Assembly: GCA_003154255.1 (NCBI GenBank)
Contig: PMCY01000245.1
Coordinates: 12,937 to 18,128 of the forward strand
Reading direction: 5' to 3'
DNA: 5,192 bases
Origin: Candidatus Aminicenantota bacterium
GTDB taxonomy: Bacteria > Acidobacteriota > Aminicenantia > Aminicenantales > UBA4085
Shown one piece after another: positions 3,973 through 5,192 of the stretch. The first letter of the stretch is position 1. The number at the start of each line of letters is the position of its first letter. A program made the position numbers and the translations under genes. Under the pieces are notes generated by a model, which was not told where the DNA came from, ran no database searches, and saw only the letters and a program-made list of their open reading frames with translations.

Positions 3973-5192
3973 ATGTCGCATAAATCCGTTCTCGCCTTTG
4001 TTCTTTGTGGAGCCTTCCTTTTTTCCGGGGCGATGCTCCGGGCCGGCCAGGCCCAGGAAGATCCCGGGCAGAAGGCCTTGACCCAATTCAGCCCCGGCGT
4101 TCTAAGCGTCGTCGTCTATGACATGGACAAGAAGGAAATCGCCAAGGGCTCGGCCGTCGTTCTGACCAAGGAGATCGCCGCCGTCAGCTACCACATGATC
4201 AGCCTGGGGCAAAGCGCCGTCGGCTTCAATTACAAAAAAAAGGAAGTCGATATCCTGGGCGTCATCGCCGTGGATAAAACCCTCGACCTGGCCCTGATCA
4301 AAATCGACGGCAAGGTCGAGCCGCTCGTCCCGGCTTCCGTGCCCTTGACCGAGGGCCTGAAAATCTTGGTGATCGGCGCCAACGAAAACGGGGAAATCAT
4401 CGTTTCCGGCGGCGTCCTGCGGGCCTTGCTTGACCTGGGCACCGGCATCAAGGTCGCCGACGCGTCCGTGGCCGTGCCCGATCCGTTCAACGGCGGGCCC
4501 GTCCTGACGGAGGACGGCAAGCTCATCGGCATGATGGTCATCGGCGAGCGGCGCCTCCGTTTCGTCGTCCCCATCGCCGCGGTGGCCGCGCTCAACAAGA
4601 GCGGCAAATTGACCATTTGGAAAACCTGGATTCCCGAAGATTACATGGGTACGATCGAGGGAGCCTGGCTGGCCGGACGCATCTACAAATGGATGGATGA
4701 GGCCCTCAACGCCCAGCGCAATCTGGAGAAAGTGACCAAGGCCCAGCCCGCTAATCTCGAGGCCTGGGTTCTGCTGGCCGATGTTTATAACCGCCAGCGC
4801 GATTATGGCAACGCCCTGACGGCATTTAAGAAGATCATCGAACTCGATCCCAACAATGCCGCTGCTTATATCGGATTGGGCGATATCCAGATCCGCATGC
4901 AAAAACCCCAAGAAGCGGCCCAGAACCTGGAGAAGGCCCTGGCCCTGGATCCTTCCAAGAACGAAGCCAAGATGTTTCTGGGCACCGCCTATGAAGATGC
5001 CCGGGAATGGGTCAAGGCGGCGGATGCCTATGAAAAGTACCTGGCCGGCAACCCGGCCAACGCCTGGACCATTTACCAGCGCCTGGGCATGTGCCGCAAG
5101 GAAGCCGGCCAGTTCGATCAGGCCGCCGCCGCTTTCGTCGAGGCCCTCAAATCCCAGCCTCAGGACCAGTCGCTCCAATATAAGCTGGCCCA
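3973..5192 (+). CDS. Exported trypsin-fold pseudoprotease with C-terminal TPR repeats (cut by window edge)
   Basis: The frame is open for 406 codons to the window edge, so the C-terminus is missing. Residues 1-27 are a signal peptide (MSHKSV, hydrophobic core, AGQA before QED), so the protein is exported, probably periplasmic. Residues 38-210 resemble an HtrA/trypsin-like domain. H74 (VSYHMIS) sits where the catalytic His is expected and D105 (KTLDLALIKI) matches the catalytic Asp. The serine motif, usually GNSGGP, reads PFNGGPVL (171-178), with N173 replacing Ser and the preceding glycine also lost. GKLIGMMVIG (182-191) fits the strand after the active site. It should therefore be inactive and may bind peptides or act as a scaffold. 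From about 262 come four TPR units (262-295, 296-329, 330-363, 364-398), carrying ELDPNN- and ALDPSK-type ends, which mediate protein contacts. The start follows AGGAGG by 4 nt. A long antisense open frame over 4102-5178 is a codon-bias shadow. Architecture confident; partners unknown. Confidence 0.85.
   Translation, partial: MSHKSVLAFVLCGAFLFSGAMLRAGQAQEDPGQKALTQFSPGVLSVVVYDMDKKEIAKGSAVVLTKEIAAVSYHMISLGQSAVGFNYKKKEVDILGVIAVDKTLDLALIKIDGKVEPLVPASVPLTEGLKILVIGANENGEIIVSGGVLRALLDLGTGIKVADASVAVPDPFNGGPVLTEDGKLIGMMVIGERRLRFVVPIAAVAALNKSGKLTIWKTWIPEDYMGTIEGAWLAGRIYKWMDEALNAQRNLEKVTKAQPANLEAWVLLADVYNRQRDYGNALTAFKKIIELDPNNAAAYIGLGDIQIRMQKPQEAAQNLEKALALDPSKNEAKMFLGTAYEDAREWVKAADAYEKYLAGNPANAWTIYQRLGMCRKEAGQFDQAAAAFVEALKSQPQDQSLQYKLA

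Noticed and set aside
4102..5178. Long open frame of 358 codons on the minus strand
   Set aside because: It lies entirely antisense to the pseudoprotease/TPR gene, whose signal peptide, protease-like motifs and TPRs are clear. GC-rich codon bias creates long antisense frames; its product is low-complexity (Gly, His, Asp, Gln) without family features.

Overview
This GC-rich window (roughly 60% GC by eye) looks like chromosome from a Gram-negative (diderm) bacterium. The signs are a TonB C-terminal domain, an exported protease-like/TPR protein and a polytopic GT-C-type glycosyltransferase. Its style (high Ala/Gly/Pro, TonB-family proteins with cytoplasmic signalling domains, trypsin-fold/TPR fusions) recalls Acidobacteriota, including Candidatus Aminicenantes, or a related deep lineage. 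That placement is an impression from protein style, not a computed assignment. I see no rRNA, tRNA, CRISPR array, insertion sequence or phage gene.

Layout. (a) 1-92, minus: the first 30 codons of a small protein that runs off the left edge. (b) 93-305: a 213-bp divergent intergenic region with a candidate promoter on each strand and several inverted repeats. (c) 306-1919, plus: a 537-aa protein with a degenerate receiver domain, a long cytoplasmic linker, one central membrane helix, a Pro/Ala-rich linker and a TonB C-terminal domain. It is followed 19 bp later by an 89-aa coiled-coil protein (1939-2208), probably in the same operon. (d) A 9-bp gap separates that gene from a convergent minus-strand pair; a 9-bp inverted repeat at the junction could end transcription from either side. 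(e) 3842 down to 2218, minus: a GT87/DUF2029-like membrane glycosyltransferase and a DUF2085-like Cys-rich membrane protein, joined by a 4-bp ATGA overlap. (f) 3843-3972: a divergent control region with a TTGACA promoter and a very GC-rich leader hairpin next to a strong Shine-Dalgarno. (g) 3973 to the right edge, plus: an exported trypsin-fold/TPR protein whose catalytic serine position is Asn, so it is probably a pseudoprotease. It has no stop within the window.

How the parts relate. The TonB-like gene and the small coiled-coil gene probably act together at the inner membrane: a cytoplasmic sensor-like head joined to a periplasmic domain that usually touches outer-membrane partners. The minus-strand pair probably works on a lipid-linked sugar at the membrane. 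The exported pseudoprotease/TPR protein looks like a periplasmic or surface scaffold. Nothing in the sequence links these three units to one another. The most unusual items are the receiver-TM-TonB architecture, the Ser-to-Asn pseudoprotease, and the leader of the latter gene, which can fold in two mutually exclusive ways, one of them masking the Shine-Dalgarno.
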